The position numbers were made by a program, and so were the translations under genes. A DNA stretch of 64,000 nt from assembly GCF_001544695.2 (NCBI RefSeq), contig NZ_FCOM02000001.1:372001-436000 (forward strand), written 5' to 3'. Origin of the DNA: Caballeronia arvi (GTDB taxonomy: Bacteria; Pseudomonadota; Gammaproteobacteria; Burkholderiales; Burkholderiaceae). Position 1 is the stretch's first letter. Every line of letters starts with the position of its first letter. Shown here piece after piece: positions 16,232-25,632 of the stretch. The notes beneath the pieces were generated by a model. That model ran no database searches and was not told where the DNA came from. It saw only the letters and a list, made by a program, of their open reading frames with translations.

Positions 16232-17758
16232 ATGACATCTTTGCATCAAACCGCCATCGCGGGCGCGGACCCGTCCGTCGAAACCGCCGTGGATTCGAAG
16301 CCGCCCATCCGGCTGCTGTTCACCGCGCTCCTGCTCGTGATGCTGCTCGGCGCGCTCGATCAGACCATCGTGTCGACCGCGCTGCCGACCATCGTCGGCG
16401 ATCTCGGCGGGCTCGAAAATCTCTCGTGGGTCGTCACGTCCTATCTGCTCAGTTCGACCATCGTCGTGCCGCTCTACGGCAAGTTCGGCGATCAGTTCGG
16501 CCGCAAGGTCGTGCTCCAGGCGTCGATCTTGATTTTTCTCGTCGGCTCGATCCTCTGCGGCGTCGCGCAGAACATGACGCAACTGATCGTGCTGCGCGCG
16601 CTGCAAGGCCTGGGCGGCGGCGGGCTCATGGTCATCACGATGGCCGCCATCGCCGATGTCATCCCGCCCGCCGAACGCGGCCGCTTCCAGGGACTGTTCG
16701 GCGGCGTGTACGGCCTCGCGACCGTCGTCGGCCCGCTGCTCGGCGGCTTTCTCGTCGAGCATCTGTCGTGGCGCTGGATTTTCTATATCAACCTGCCGCT
16801 CGGGCTGATCGCGCTCGCCGTGATCCAGCTCGTGTTCAAGCCGCATACCGCGCACGTGAATCATCGCGTCGACTTTATGGGCGCAGGCTTTCTCGCCGCC
16901 GCGCTGACCTGCATCATTCTCTTCACGAGCGAAGGCGGCACGATCCTGCCGTGGACCTCGCCGCAGCTCTGGGGCACGCTGCTGCTCGGCCTCGTGTGTC
17001 TCGGCGGTTTCGTCTACGAGGAACGACTCGCCGCCGAGCCGATCATGCCGCTCTCGCTTTTCAAAGAGCGCACCTTCGTGCTCGCGGGGCTGATCGGCTT
17101 CATCGTCGGCTGTGCGCTGTTCGGCGCGGTCACGTTCCTGCCGCTCTATCTGCAGGTCGTGAAGGGCTCGACGCCTTCCGGCGCCGGCCTGCAGATCACG
17201 CCGATGATGGGCGGCGTGCTGCTGTCGTCGATCGTGAGCGGGCGCGTCATCAGCAAGATCGGCAAGTATCGCTTCTTTCCGATCGCGGGCACGGCGCTCG
17301 TCACCGTCGCGATGCTGCTGCTCTCCACACTGAGCCTCGACACGCCGCTCTGGACGATGAACATCTACATGGCGCTGCTCGGCCTCGGGCTCGGCATGGT
17401 AATGCAGGTGCTCGTGCTCGCGGTGCAGAACGTCGTCGAATTCCGGCTGATGGGCGTGGCGACCTCCAGCGCAACGCTCTTTCGCTCGATCGGCGGATCG
17501 GTCGGCGTGGCGGCCTTCGGCGCGATCTTTTCAAACAGCTTGCGCTCGCGCCTCGAAGCGCTCATTCCGCCGGGCACGGAATTGCCGCAATCGCTCGGGC
17601 CGCAGGCGGTGGCGCATCTGCCGCCCGCGCTGCACGACGACTATCTGCATGCGTTCGCGGGCTCGATGCACACGGTTTATCTCGTCGCGGCGTGCATCGC
17701 GCTCATCGCGTTCGGGCTGTCGTGGTTCCTCAAGGATCACCCGTTGCGCACGCGCTGA
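16232..17758 (+). CDS. DHA2-family MFS efflux transporter (EmrB/QacA type)
   Basis: Inner-membrane proton-driven multidrug exporter of 508 residues with about 14 predicted membrane helices. Characteristic features are LGALDQTIVSTALPTIVGDLGG in helix 1, the loop motif GKFGDQFGRK between helices 2 and 3, and the antiporter motif C region GGVYGLATVVGPLLGGFLVE. It is divergent from a TetR repressor, which suggests induction by its substrate. No membrane-fusion (EmrA) gene is adjacent. Substrate unknown. Confidence 0.9.
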   Translation: MTSLHQTAIAGADPSVETAVDSKPPIRLLFTALLLVMLLGALDQTIVSTALPTIVGDLGGLENLSWVVTSYLLSSTIVVPLYGKFGDQFGRKVVLQASILIFLVGSILCGVAQNMTQLIVLRALQGLGGGGLMVITMAAIADVIPPAERGRFQGLFGGVYGLATVVGPLLGGFLVEHLSWRWIFYINLPLGLIALAVIQLVFKPHTAHVNHRVDFMGAGFLAAALTCIILFTSEGGTILPWTSPQLWGTLLLGLVCLGGFVYEERLAAEPIMPLSLFKERTFVLAGLIGFIVGCALFGAVTFLPLYLQVVKGSTPSGAGLQITPMMGGVLLSSIVSGRVISKIGKYRFFPIAGTALVTVAMLLLSTLSLDTPLWTMNIYMALLGLGLGMVMQVLVLAVQNVVEFRLMGVATSSATLFRSIGGSVGVAAFGAIFSNSLRSRLEALIPPGTELPQSLGPQAVAHLPPALHDDYLHAFAGSMHTVYLVAACIALIAFGLSWFLKDHPLRTR

Positions 17759-17786
17759 AATCCGCGCCTAAGCGAGGAAAACTTCT

Positions 17787-17810
17787 AAAGCCCCTGCTAT
17801 CGGGGCTTTT
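17787..17810 (+). terminator. Rho-independent terminator after the MFS gene
   Basis: Stem AAAGCCCC (17787-17794) and GGGGCTTT (17802-17809) with a 7-base loop and a short T run, 28 bp after the transporter stop. Confidence 0.75.
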
Positions 17811-17963
17811 ACTAGCTGCCGAACTATTTTGGCTTGGTAACCTTCTGCCGATTCCGGGCGGACACGATCCGCCGGATATTCATGCTCCGGCGTCCAACGA
17901 CGCGCCGGACGTCCGGATACGAGACCTTCCGGGCCGAACTGACCATCCTCTGGAGTTAAAACA

Positions 17964-18758
17964 GTGAAGAAACTGCTCGCGGCACTCACGATGTCCCTCC
18001 TCGCCGCCACGTCGCTCACCGCCGTCACGGCGGCGCAAGCGAAGGACTATTCGACGATCCGCTTCGGCGTCGATGCAAGCTATCCGCCGTTCGAATCGAA
18101 AGGTTCCGACGGCAAGCTGGTCGGTTTCGACATCGATCTCGGCAACGAAATCTGCTCGCGTCTGAAGGCCAAGTGCGTGTGGATCGAAAACGACTTCGAC
18201 GGCATGATCCCCGCGCTCAAGGCGAAGAAGTTCGACGGCGTGCTTTCGTCGATGTCGATGACCCCGCAGCGCGCCGAGCAGATCGCCTTCTCGAGCAAGC
18301 TCTTCAACACGCCGACGCGCCTCGTCGCGAAAAAAGGCAGCAACATCCTGCCGACGGCTGACAGCCTGAAGGGCAAGAACGTGGGCGTCGAGCAGGGCAC
18401 GATCCAGGAAACCTACGCGAAGACCTACTGGGCGGCGAAGGGCGTGACGGTCACGCCGTATCAGAACCAGGACCAGGTCTACGCCGACCTGATCTCGGGC
18501 CGTCTCGACGCGGCGCTGCAGGACGCGGTGCAGGCCGAACTCGGCTTCCTGAAGACGCCGCGCGGCGCGGGCTTCGATTTCGCCGGTCAGAACATCGACG
18601 ATCCGAAGACGCTCGGCAACGGCGCGGGCATCGGTCTGCGCAAGGAAGACACCGACCTGAAGGCGAAGATCGACAAGGCAATCGCCGACATCATCAAGGA
18701 CGGCACCTACAAGAAGATCGAGAAGAAGTACTTCGACTTCGACGTGTACGGCGGCTAA
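17964..18758 (+). CDS. Basic amino-acid ABC transporter, periplasmic binding protein (ArgT/AotJ-like)
   Basis: Periplasmic solute-binding protein family 3, 264 residues, GTG start behind a TGGAG ribosome site. A Sec signal peptide with AQAKD cleavage lies at about residues 1-25, and the mature part begins with IRFGVDASYPPFES, typical of lysine/arginine/ornithine or histidine binding proteins. Permease and ATPase genes are not adjacent, and a perfect 15-bp terminator follows, so it is probably monocistronic and supplies a transporter encoded elsewhere. The next gene resembles AotO, whose gene in Pseudomonas lies in an arginine/ornithine uptake operon. Confidence 0.87.
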   Translation: MKKLLAALTMSLLAATSLTAVTAAQAKDYSTIRFGVDASYPPFESKGSDGKLVGFDIDLGNEICSRLKAKCVWIENDFDGMIPALKAKKFDGVLSSMSMTPQRAEQIAFSSKLFNTPTRLVAKKGSNILPTADSLKGKNVGVEQGTIQETYAKTYWAAKGVTVTPYQNQDQVYADLISGRLDAALQDAVQAELGFLKTPRGAGFDFAGQNIDDPKTLGNGAGIGLRKEDTDLKAKIDKAIADIIKDGTYKKIEKKYFDFDVYGG

Positions 18759-18791
18759 GTCCGACAGTCTGATCGACTGAAAGGCTGACGA

Positions 18792-18831
18792 AAACGGGCT
18801 CCGCGCTTCAAGGCGCGGAGCCCGTTTCCTT
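18792..18831 (+). terminator. Strong rho-independent terminator
   Basis: Perfect 15-bp stem, AAACGGGCTCCGCGC (18792-18806) with GCGCGGAGCCCGTTT (18813-18827) around a 6-base loop, followed by CCTTTT. It ends the binding-protein transcript. Confidence 0.88.
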
Positions 18832-18962
18832 TTCGGACAGCGGTTTCGACGGCTGATTTCCGCTAAGATCGAGCGTTCGAGACAGCGCCGACGGAAGGAG
18901 ACACCGCGGCGCGAAGTAATTTTCCGAGGCAAGACCGGCGCACTCGCCTGCGCGCGACCACT

Positions 18963-20078
18963 ATGCAAACCAGAACCCATCCCCTGATCTCGCCGACGCT
19001 CGGCACTTCCCGCAACATCACCAGCTTTCACTACGGCCCCGGCGGCGGCCAGAAGATCTATATCCAGTCCTCGCTGCACGCGGACGAGCTGCCCGGCATG
19101 CTCGTCGCGTGGCGCCTGCGGCGTCATCTCGCCGAATTTGAAGCGGCGGGCAAGCTGCGTGGCGAAGTGGTGATCGTGCCGGTGCCGAACCCGATCGGCC
19201 TTTCGCAGCATCTGCACGGCACGTTGATGGGCCGCTTCGAGACGAATAGCGGTCACAACTTCAACCGCAATTTCTACGATCTCGCCGCGCTGATCGCGCC
19301 GCGCATCGAGGCGCGCCTCGGCAAGGACGCCGACGCCAACAAGCTCGCTGTGCGCGCCGCGATGCAGGAAGCGCTCGGCGAGCAGACGCCGCACACAGAG
19401 CTCGAATCGCAACGCCTCGCGCTGCAAAAACTCTCCTTCGACGCCGATGTCGTGCTCGACCTGCATTGCGATCTCGACGCCGCGCTGCATCTCTACACGA
19501 ACCCGGAAATCTGGGACGAAGTGGAGCCCCTCGCGCGCTATCTCGACGCGAAGGCGTCGCTGCTCGCGCTGAATTCGGTCGGCAATCCGTTCGACGAGAT
19601 TCACAGCTTCTGCTGGTCGGACTTGCGCCAGCGTTACAGCGAGCGCTTTCCGATTCCGAACGGCGGCATTTCGGTCACGGTCGAGTTGCGCAGCCAGCAC
19701 GACGTGTCCTACGAGCTCGCCGATAAAGACGCGCAAGCGATCGTCAACTATCTGATTCACCGCGGCGTGATCGATGCGCCCGTGCCCGAGCAGCCGCCGC
19801 TCGCCTTCCCCGCGACGCCGCTCGCGGGCGCCGAGCCGATCGTGGCGCCGGCGTCGGGCGTGCTCGTGTTCCGGGCGGAAGTGGGCGCGTTCATCGAAGC
19901 AGGCACGCCGATCGCCGATATCGTCGATCCGCTCACGGATGTGGTCACCACGCTCAAATGCACGACCTCGGGCGTGATGTACGCGCGGCACATCACGCGT
20001 TTCGCGACCGCCGGGCTGGAAGTGGCGCGCATCGCGGGTGCGAAGGCTTATCGCACGGGTTCGCTGCTGTCCGCCTGA
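18963..20078 (+). CDS. Succinylglutamate desuccinylase/aspartoacylase family protein (AotO-like)
   Basis: Zinc carboxypeptidase-fold hydrolase of 371 residues. Zinc ligands are likely the H and E of SLHADELPG (about 38-46) and a later His in VLDLHCDLDAALH (about 170); GHNFNRNF holds the substrate-carboxylate arginine typical of the family. A C-terminal beta-rich lid (PIVAPASGVLVFRAEVGAFIEAG) resembles a lipoyl-like fold seen in this subgroup. It follows a basic amino-acid binding protein gene, the same association as aotO in Pseudomonas, which hints at arginine or ornithine metabolism. The exact substrate is unknown. Confidence 0.8.
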   Translation: MQTRTHPLISPTLGTSRNITSFHYGPGGGQKIYIQSSLHADELPGMLVAWRLRRHLAEFEAAGKLRGEVVIVPVPNPIGLSQHLHGTLMGRFETNSGHNFNRNFYDLAALIAPRIEARLGKDADANKLAVRAAMQEALGEQTPHTELESQRLALQKLSFDADVVLDLHCDLDAALHLYTNPEIWDEVEPLARYLDAKASLLALNSVGNPFDEIHSFCWSDLRQRYSERFPIPNGGISVTVELRSQHDVSYELADKDAQAIVNYLIHRGVIDAPVPEQPPLAFPATPLAGAEPIVAPASGVLVFRAEVGAFIEAGTPIADIVDPLTDVVTTLKCTTSGVMYARHITRFATAGLEVARIAGAKAYRTGSLLSA

Positions 20079-20088
20079 GAACGCGTTT

Positions 20089-20472
20089 CTAGAAAGGCGC
20101 GAGGCCGCATTGCGCGGCGACTACGCGCCACGTTCCGCTGATCTCGCCCCAGGTTCGCGTGTAGCGCAAGCTGCCCGCGAACGGGGCGCCCGCGAACGTC
20201 CCCGAGAGCGCCACGCGCGTCACCGTCACAGCGAAGCTGCCATACACGCGCACGCTCTGCTCTTCCACATCCAGCTTCTCGATGCGCTGCATGCCGTAGC
20301 GATGGCCGTTCAGATCGTCGGCTTTCGTCCAGACCTTGCCGGTTGCATCCACGAAACTCAGGTCGTCGGCCAATAACGCATCGAGCGCGTCGACATCCGA
20401 TGCCAGCATCGCCTTTTTCAGGCGCTCCTCCAGTTCGCGGATTCCCTGTTCGTCCATGCTTGTTCGATCCAT
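20089..20472 (-). CDS. NTF2-like / SnoaL-like domain protein
   Basis: Small protein of 127 residues with the nuclear-transport-factor-2 fold pattern: an N-terminal helix (LEERLKKAMLASDVDALDALLADDL), VDATGKVWTKADDL, and a C-terminal curved sheet ending RYTRTWGEISGTWRVVAAQ. This matches the DUF4440 group of NTF2-like proteins, which bind small ligands or act as weak hydrolases or isomerases. The start may be the second ATG (MDEQG, 20457). It converges with the AotO-like gene and has no visible partner. Confidence 0.72.
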   Translation of the reverse strand: MDRTSMDEQGIRELEERLKKAMLASDVDALDALLADDLSFVDATGKVWTKADDLNGHRYGMQRIEKLDVEEQSVRVYGSFAVTVTRVALSGTFAGAPFAGSLRYTRTWGEISGTWRVVAAQCGLAPF

Positions 20473-20716
20473 GATTTCGCTCGCGTGTCATCGAACCGCA
20501 AGCATACCGTGCGCGCGTCGTGCCGCACTCACGCACATCTGACCGGCTTTCGCCAGCGCTGTTGTTCGCGCGATACAACGCAAGCCGGTTGAAAGCGCTG
20601 TCACATTTCTTTCTTCGGCAATCGCTACATTTGCGCCCGTCGCACCACGCGCCGTCAGAGCGCGAACACGCAGACACCGTCGACACCACACCGCGAACCA
20701 ACTCACGGAGCTTGTT

Positions 20717-21913
20717 TTGAAGAAGAATCTCTTGGCGACCGCCGCGCTCGCCGCATTCAGCGTCCTCGCAGCCACGTCCGCCCACGCGCAGAGCAGCGTC
20801 ACGCTGTACGGCATCATCGACGCCGGTATCAGCTACGTCAACAACAGCTCGACCAGCCCGACGCGCGCCGGCGACTCCCTCGTCAAGTACGACGACGGTG
20901 TCGCGCAAGGCAGCCGCTGGGGCCTGAAAGGCGTCGAAGACCTCGGCGGCGGCCTGAAGGCGATCTTCACGTTGGAGAACGGCTTCAACAGCGGCACCGG
21001 CGCGCTCGGCCAGGGCGGCGCGGAATTCGGCCGTCAGGCGTATGTCGGTCTCACGCAGAACAACGTCGGCTCACTGACGTTCGGTCGTCAGTACAGCTTC
21101 AACACCGACTTCCTCGGCTCGAACTACTCGATCGGCGGTCAGACCGTCGCGGGCAACTACGCGTATCACATGAACGACTTCGACCAGCTGACGTCGAGCC
21201 GTATCAACAACGCGGTGAAGTTCACGAGCGCGAATTTCTACGGCCTCACGTTCGGTGCGATGTACGGCTTCTCGAACACGGCTGGCGGATTCGCGGGCAC
21301 GCCGAACACGACGGTCGGCACCACGACGACGCAAGGTTCGTCGCGCGCCTACAGCTTCGGCCTGAACTACAAGGCCGGCCCGCTCGGCATCGGCGCCGCG
21401 TACACGGACATCCGCTTCCCGACGGCCGCGACGCCGGCGTTCAGCTCGACGGTCGCCAACCTCAACCTGACCGGCACGACGAACAACGCGAAGGATCTGC
21501 GCAGCTTCGGCATCGGCGCGAACTACACGATCGGCGCGGCGACGATCTTCGGTCTGTGGACGAACACGCGCTTCGAGCCGATCGTCGGAGCGAGCTCGCG
21601 CATCAACGCGTTCGATATCGGCGGCAAGTACGCGATCACGAGCGCGATGACGGCAGGCCTCGGCTACACGTACATGGACCTGTACGACAACTTCTCGGGC
21701 CACTGGCACCAGATCGACGCGAGCTTCGACTACGCGTTGAGCAAGCGCACCGACGTGTACGCGCTGGCGGTCTATCAGAAGGCGTCGGGCTCGAACAACG
21801 GCGTGCAGAATCAGGCTTCGATCGGTTCGTCGTCGTCGAGCTACTTCGGCACCTCGGGCCTGGGCGAGAACAACCAGCTCGCGTTCCGCGTCGGCATCCG
21901 CCACAAGTTCTAA
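20717..21913 (+). CDS. Outer-membrane general porin (Burkholderia type)
   Basis: Trimeric porin monomer of 398 residues. A Sec signal peptide (MKKNLLATAALAAFSVLAATSAHA) precedes QSSVTLYGIIDAGISYVNN, the standard opening of betaproteobacterial porins. Many amphipathic beta-strands follow, with the loop-3 region after GLTQNNVGSLTFGRQY, and the protein ends in the terminal aromatic signature RHKF recognised by the BAM machinery. The start is TTG, with CACGGAG seven bases upstream; no ATG would keep the signal peptide. It is transcribed alone and has a strong terminator. Confidence 0.93.
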   Translation: MKKNLLATAALAAFSVLAATSAHAQSSVTLYGIIDAGISYVNNSSTSPTRAGDSLVKYDDGVAQGSRWGLKGVEDLGGGLKAIFTLENGFNSGTGALGQGGAEFGRQAYVGLTQNNVGSLTFGRQYSFNTDFLGSNYSIGGQTVAGNYAYHMNDFDQLTSSRINNAVKFTSANFYGLTFGAMYGFSNTAGGFAGTPNTTVGTTTTQGSSRAYSFGLNYKAGPLGIGAAYTDIRFPTAATPAFSSTVANLNLTGTTNNAKDLRSFGIGANYTIGAATIFGLWTNTRFEPIVGASSRINAFDIGGKYAITSAMTAGLGYTYMDLYDNFSGHWHQIDASFDYALSKRTDVYALAVYQKASGSNNGVQNQASIGSSSSSYFGTSGLGENNQLAFRVGIRHKF

Positions 21914-21939
21914 GCATCGCGTTTCATCCAGCAGTCGTG

Positions 21940-21970
21940 AATCGGGCCGCATGAGCGGCCCGATTTTTTT
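21940..21970 (+). terminator. Rho-independent terminator of the porin gene
   Basis: Perfect 11-bp stem AATCGGGCCGC (21940-21950) and GCGGCCCGATT (21955-21965) with an ATGA loop and a long T run. Confidence 0.9.
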
Positions 21971-21983
21971 TACCTCACGGCTT

Positions 21984-23633
21984 TCACTTCGCCGTGCCGG
22001 ACTTCTTGCCCGTGGCCTTGTTGTAACGCTCGATATATTCGTCCATGAGCTTGCGGATTGCCCGTCCGATCTGCACGTAGTCGCTCTCGTTCAGATTTGC
22101 GAGCGACACGCGCCCCGACGGGTGCTGCGTGCCGAAGCCGCGGCCCGGCAGCAGCACAACGCGCGCCTCCTTCGCGAGTCTGAAGAGCATCTCGGAGGCC
22201 TCGGTGTTCTCGAGGATCCAGTCGACCAGTTCGCGGCCGTGTCTGCGCTCGCCGAGATATTCCATGTCGAGGATCGCGTAGTAATCGACCTCGTTTTCGT
22301 CTTTGACCTCGGGCGCAATCCCAATTTCGCGATAGAGCGCCTGTTTGCGGCTTCGGATGAGACGCTTCAACGCATTCTTATATGCGTCGGGCGTGTCCAT
22401 CAGTGAGAAGAGCGAGAAGAGCGCCATCTGCACCTGCTGGGGCGTCGACAAGCCCGCCGTGTGATTCAGCGCGACCGTACGGCTGTCCGCCACGAGGCGG
22501 TCGATGAACTTGAGCTTGTCGGGCTCCGTCGTGATCGACTCGTAACGTGTGTGAAGCTGCGCTCTCTTCTCCTTCGAAAGCGCGGCGAGTTGCTTGTCGA
22601 GCACGTTTTCCCGATGCGTCGCGATGGCACCGAGACGCCAGCCCGTCGCACCGAAATACTTCGAATACGAATAGACGAGGATCGTGTTCTGCGGGCATAG
22701 CGCAAAAAGCGAAACGAAATCGTCGGCGAAGGTGCCGTAGACATCGTCCGTCAGAATGATCAGATCGGGCCGCTCCTTCACGATCTCCGCAATGTACTCG
22801 AGGCTCTTCGTATCCATCTTCACGGACGGCGGATTGCTCGGGTTCACGAGAAAGAACGCTTTCACTTTCGGATCGCGCAGCTTGTCGAGTTCCTGCTTGG
22901 AGAATTGCCAGCCGTTCGCGACATCCGCCTCGAGATTGACCACATTCAACTTGTAGTCGTTCAGGCGAGGAATTTCGATGTACGGCGTGAAGATCGGCGT
23001 GCCGAGCGCGATGGTGTCGCCCGCGCTGATGAGGAAGTTCTCGCGCAGCGTGTTGAAGATGTATGTCATCGCCGCTGTGCCGCCTTCGACCGCGAAGACA
23101 TCGAAATCGCCGACGAACGGATGCTTGCCGATCATCTCGCGCCGCAGATATTGTGCGACGATCTGCTCCGAGAGCTTCAGCATGCGGTCCGGCACGGGAT
23201 AGTTCGACCCGAGAATGCCTTCGCACATTTCATAGAGAAAGTCGCCGGCGTTCAGACCGAGTTGGTCGCGCACATAGGAAACGGCGCCAAGAAGAAACGA
23301 GATGCCCGGCACGCCCTTGTTCTCGCGCGCGAAAATCTCGAAGCGTTCTTCCAGCCCTTCGCGCATCGGAAAGCCGCCGACGCCTTCGGGCATGTACGCA
23401 AACGAGCGCTCCGACTCACGCATCGCGAACAGGCCGAGTTGCCAGAAGCCGTGCCGCGGAATCGTCGCGAGGAAGTTCGGGTTGCCGCGCCCCGCGTTGA
23501 GCATCGAAAGGTTGGCCGGGCGCTCGACCGCCCCGCCTCCCGCAGCCTTGATAAGTTCGTCCTTCAGTTCAAACGGACTGAGCGACGCCATGCCGGCGCG
23601 ATCCCCGGAGCCTGATTGAGTCGACTTTGCCAT
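21984..23633 (-). CDS. aspD: Aspartate 4-decarboxylase / aspartate aminotransferase
   Basis: PLP enzyme of aminotransferase class I that removes the beta-carboxyl of L-aspartate to give L-alanine and CO2. From the ATG at 23633 it has 549 residues, longer than ordinary aminotransferases and matching the AspD group. The PLP lysine is K325 (YSYSKYFGATGWRLG), with NPSNPPS and TDDVYGTF in the cofactor pocket. A second ATG at 23591 (MASLSP) is an alternative start. It lies 49 bp downstream of aspT; together they form the exchange-decarboxylation cycle that consumes a cytoplasmic proton and generates proton-motive force. Confidence 0.9.
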   Translation of the reverse strand: MAKSTQSGSGDRAGMASLSPFELKDELIKAAGGGAVERPANLSMLNAGRGNPNFLATIPRHGFWQLGLFAMRESERSFAYMPEGVGGFPMREGLEERFEIFARENKGVPGISFLLGAVSYVRDQLGLNAGDFLYEMCEGILGSNYPVPDRMLKLSEQIVAQYLRREMIGKHPFVGDFDVFAVEGGTAAMTYIFNTLRENFLISAGDTIALGTPIFTPYIEIPRLNDYKLNVVNLEADVANGWQFSKQELDKLRDPKVKAFFLVNPSNPPSVKMDTKSLEYIAEIVKERPDLIILTDDVYGTFADDFVSLFALCPQNTILVYSYSKYFGATGWRLGAIATHRENVLDKQLAALSKEKRAQLHTRYESITTEPDKLKFIDRLVADSRTVALNHTAGLSTPQQVQMALFSLFSLMDTPDAYKNALKRLIRSRKQALYREIGIAPEVKDENEVDYYAILDMEYLGERRHGRELVDWILENTEASEMLFRLAKEARVVLLPGRGFGTQHPSGRVSLANLNESDYVQIGRAIRKLMDEYIERYNKATGKKSGTAK

Positions 23634-23682
23634 CCAACACCTCAAGAATTGATGAATTGATCCAACCAACAAGAGAAAGACG

Positions 23683-25374
23683 TCATGTGAGCAACATCAC
23701 GATGACCATTCCCCAGATCGTGAGCAGCGTATTGCCCACCGCATAGCTGACCGTGTAGCCGAGGCCTGGCACCTGGCTCTTCGCCGCATCGCAGATCATG
23801 CCGAGCGCGGCGGTCGTCGTGCGTGCGCCCGCGCAGATGCCGAGCAGGATCGCGGGATGGAATCTGAAGACGTATTTCGCGATGAACATGCCGATGATGA
23901 GGGGCGCCGCCGACGCGAAAATGCCCCACAGAAAGAGACTCGCGCCGAGCTTTTGCAAGCCCGCGACGAAGCCCGGCCCCGCCGATATGCCCACCACGGC
24001 GATGAAGACGTTCAGTCCGACGGAGTTCATGAACCAGATCGTCGGCGACGGAATGCGGCCGAAGGTCGGATGAATCGCGCGCAGCCAGCCGAATACGATG
24101 CCTGCGATCAGCGCACCGCCTGCCGTGGACAACGTGATCGGAATTGCACCGACGTGCAACACGAGTGCGCCGACCAGCGCGCCCAGCGTGATCGCGAAGC
24201 CGACGAAAGCCATGTCGGCGGCATCGGTCGGCCGATCGAGCACGCCGAGACCCTTCGCGGCCGCCGATGTGTCCTGCGTGCGGCCGAAAAGCGTGAGCGT
24301 GTCGCCGCGATAAAGCTTCGTGTTCGGCAAGATCGGGATTTGCGTCTCGGTCGCACCGCGCTTGATCTTGCGAAGAAACACCCCGCGCGAAGCGGGCAGG
24401 TGCGCGAGTTCCTGCAGTGTCTTGCCGTGAACGTCCTTGCTGGTCACGTAGACATCGACACCTTCGAACGGCACCGCGAGCAACTCCGCGTCGTCCACTT
24501 CGGCCGCGCCGCCGCCGAGCAGATCGACGAGCAGTTCGCGCCGCCCGGACACCGCGATGACATCGCCGGGCTGCAGCACGTCGTCGATCTTTGCTTCCTG
24601 AATGATGTTCCCGCGCCGGATGCGCTCGATGAATAGCCGCGCGCCGGCCGGCTCGAGTGCCTCGATCTGCGCGACCGACATGCCGCTCGCGCGCCCGTGC
24701 TCGGCCACGCGATATGCGCGCAGTTCGAATTGATGCCACGCCTGGTTCCCGCCGGCGGATTCGCCTCCGCCGCCGAGCGTCGCCTCGTACTCTTTACAAG
24801 CTGCGACGAGATCGATCTTGAGCAGCCGTGGTCCGAGCATCGCGAGAATCAGCGCGGACCCGATCGTCCCGAAGATATAGGTCACGGCGTAGGCGGTCGG
24901 CATTGCGTCGAGCAGCGCCTTTCCCTGCCCGGGCGGAAGGCCGAGACGGTTGATGGCGTCGGTCGCGAGGCCCATCGATGCCGAGATCGTCTGCGAGCCG
25001 GCGAACAGGCCGGCCGCCGAGCCGACGTCGAAACCCGCGATCTTCGCGGCGGCATAAGGCGCCGCGAGACACAACACGCATTGGATGACCGAAAAGAGGG
25101 CCTGCGGCAACCCGTCCTTCGCGATGCCGCGCACGAACTGCGGGCCGACGCCGTAACCCACGGCGAACAGGAACATCAGAAAGAAGACCGATTTGACGTT
25201 TGGCGAGATGGTGATGCCGAACTGGCCGATCGCGATGGCCGCGAGCAGCGTCGCCGTTACCGCGCCAAGGCTGAAACCACGAAAGCTCTTTGCGCCGACC
25301 CAGTAACCGATCCCCAGCGACAGAAAAATAGCAATTTCAGGATAACTACGTAATATTCCTGCAAACCATGACAT
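23683..25374 (-). CDS. aspT: Aspartate:alanine antiporter
   Basis: Inner-membrane exchanger of 563 residues of the AspT/YidE/YbjL family. Two duplicated membrane domains (about residues 10-180 and 390-560) flank a cytoplasmic pair of TrkA-C-like domains (about 205-375, with [19 protein letters not shown] and [12 protein letters not shown]). It is upstream of and co-oriented with the aspartate decarboxylase gene, so the predicted reaction is electrogenic exchange of external aspartate for internal alanine. AAGGAA precedes the ATG at 25374. Confidence 0.9.
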   Translation of the reverse strand: MSWFAGILRSYPEIAIFLSLGIGYWVGAKSFRGFSLGAVTATLLAAIAIGQFGITISPNVKSVFFLMFLFAVGYGVGPQFVRGIAKDGLPQALFSVIQCVLCLAAPYAAAKIAGFDVGSAAGLFAGSQTISASMGLATDAINRLGLPPGQGKALLDAMPTAYAVTYIFGTIGSALILAMLGPRLLKIDLVAACKEYEATLGGGGESAGGNQAWHQFELRAYRVAEHGRASGMSVAQIEALEPAGARLFIERIRRGNIIQEAKIDDVLQPGDVIAVSGRRELLVDLLGGGAAEVDDAELLAVPFEGVDVYVTSKDVHGKTLQELAHLPASRGVFLRKIKRGATETQIPILPNTKLYRGDTLTLFGRTQDTSAAAKGLGVLDRPTDAADMAFVGFAITLGALVGALVLHVGAIPITLSTAGGALIAGIVFGWLRAIHPTFGRIPSPTIWFMNSVGLNVFIAVVGISAGPGFVAGLQKLGASLFLWGIFASAAPLIIGMFIAKYVFRFHPAILLGICAGARTTTAALGMICDAAKSQVPGLGYTVSYAVGNTLLTIWGMVIVMLLT

Positions 25375-25572
25375 AGGGATTCCTTTTGCGGCACGAGCCT
25401 CGCATCCTCCCGAAAAGTCAGGGGCGCCCGTATTGGCTCGTCATTGACATCGTTCCCCGCCGGTCATGATGATGGAAGCATCGATATTCGATGCACCGCT
25501 GCGGGGCTGTTTTCGTCGGACGATTATATCGGCGACCCAGACCGAAGCTTTTCCGGTGCAAACAAAAACACC

Positions 25573-25606
25573 AAAAAAAAAGCAGCGGCTCAAAGCCGCT
25601 GCTTCA
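25573..25606 (-). terminator. Rho-independent terminator of nemA
   Basis: Perfect 10-bp stem AAGCAGCGGC (25582-25591) and GCCGCTGCTT (25597-25606) with a 5-base loop. On the minus strand it is followed by about nine T (complement of the A run at 25575-25583). It lies 26 bp past the nemA stop. Confidence 0.88.
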
Positions 25607-25632
25607 CATACGAACGCAGACTGCGAAACGCG

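Noticed and set aside
17880..19991. 703-residue reverse frame across the binding-protein and AotO-like genes
   Set aside because: Spans two genes, a terminator and their promoter on the other strand; composition is non-protein-like.
25523..25528. Perfect TATAAT on the minus strand upstream of aspT
   Set aside because: No matching -35 element at 16-18 bp, and it lies 149 bp from the start; not enough to call a promoter.
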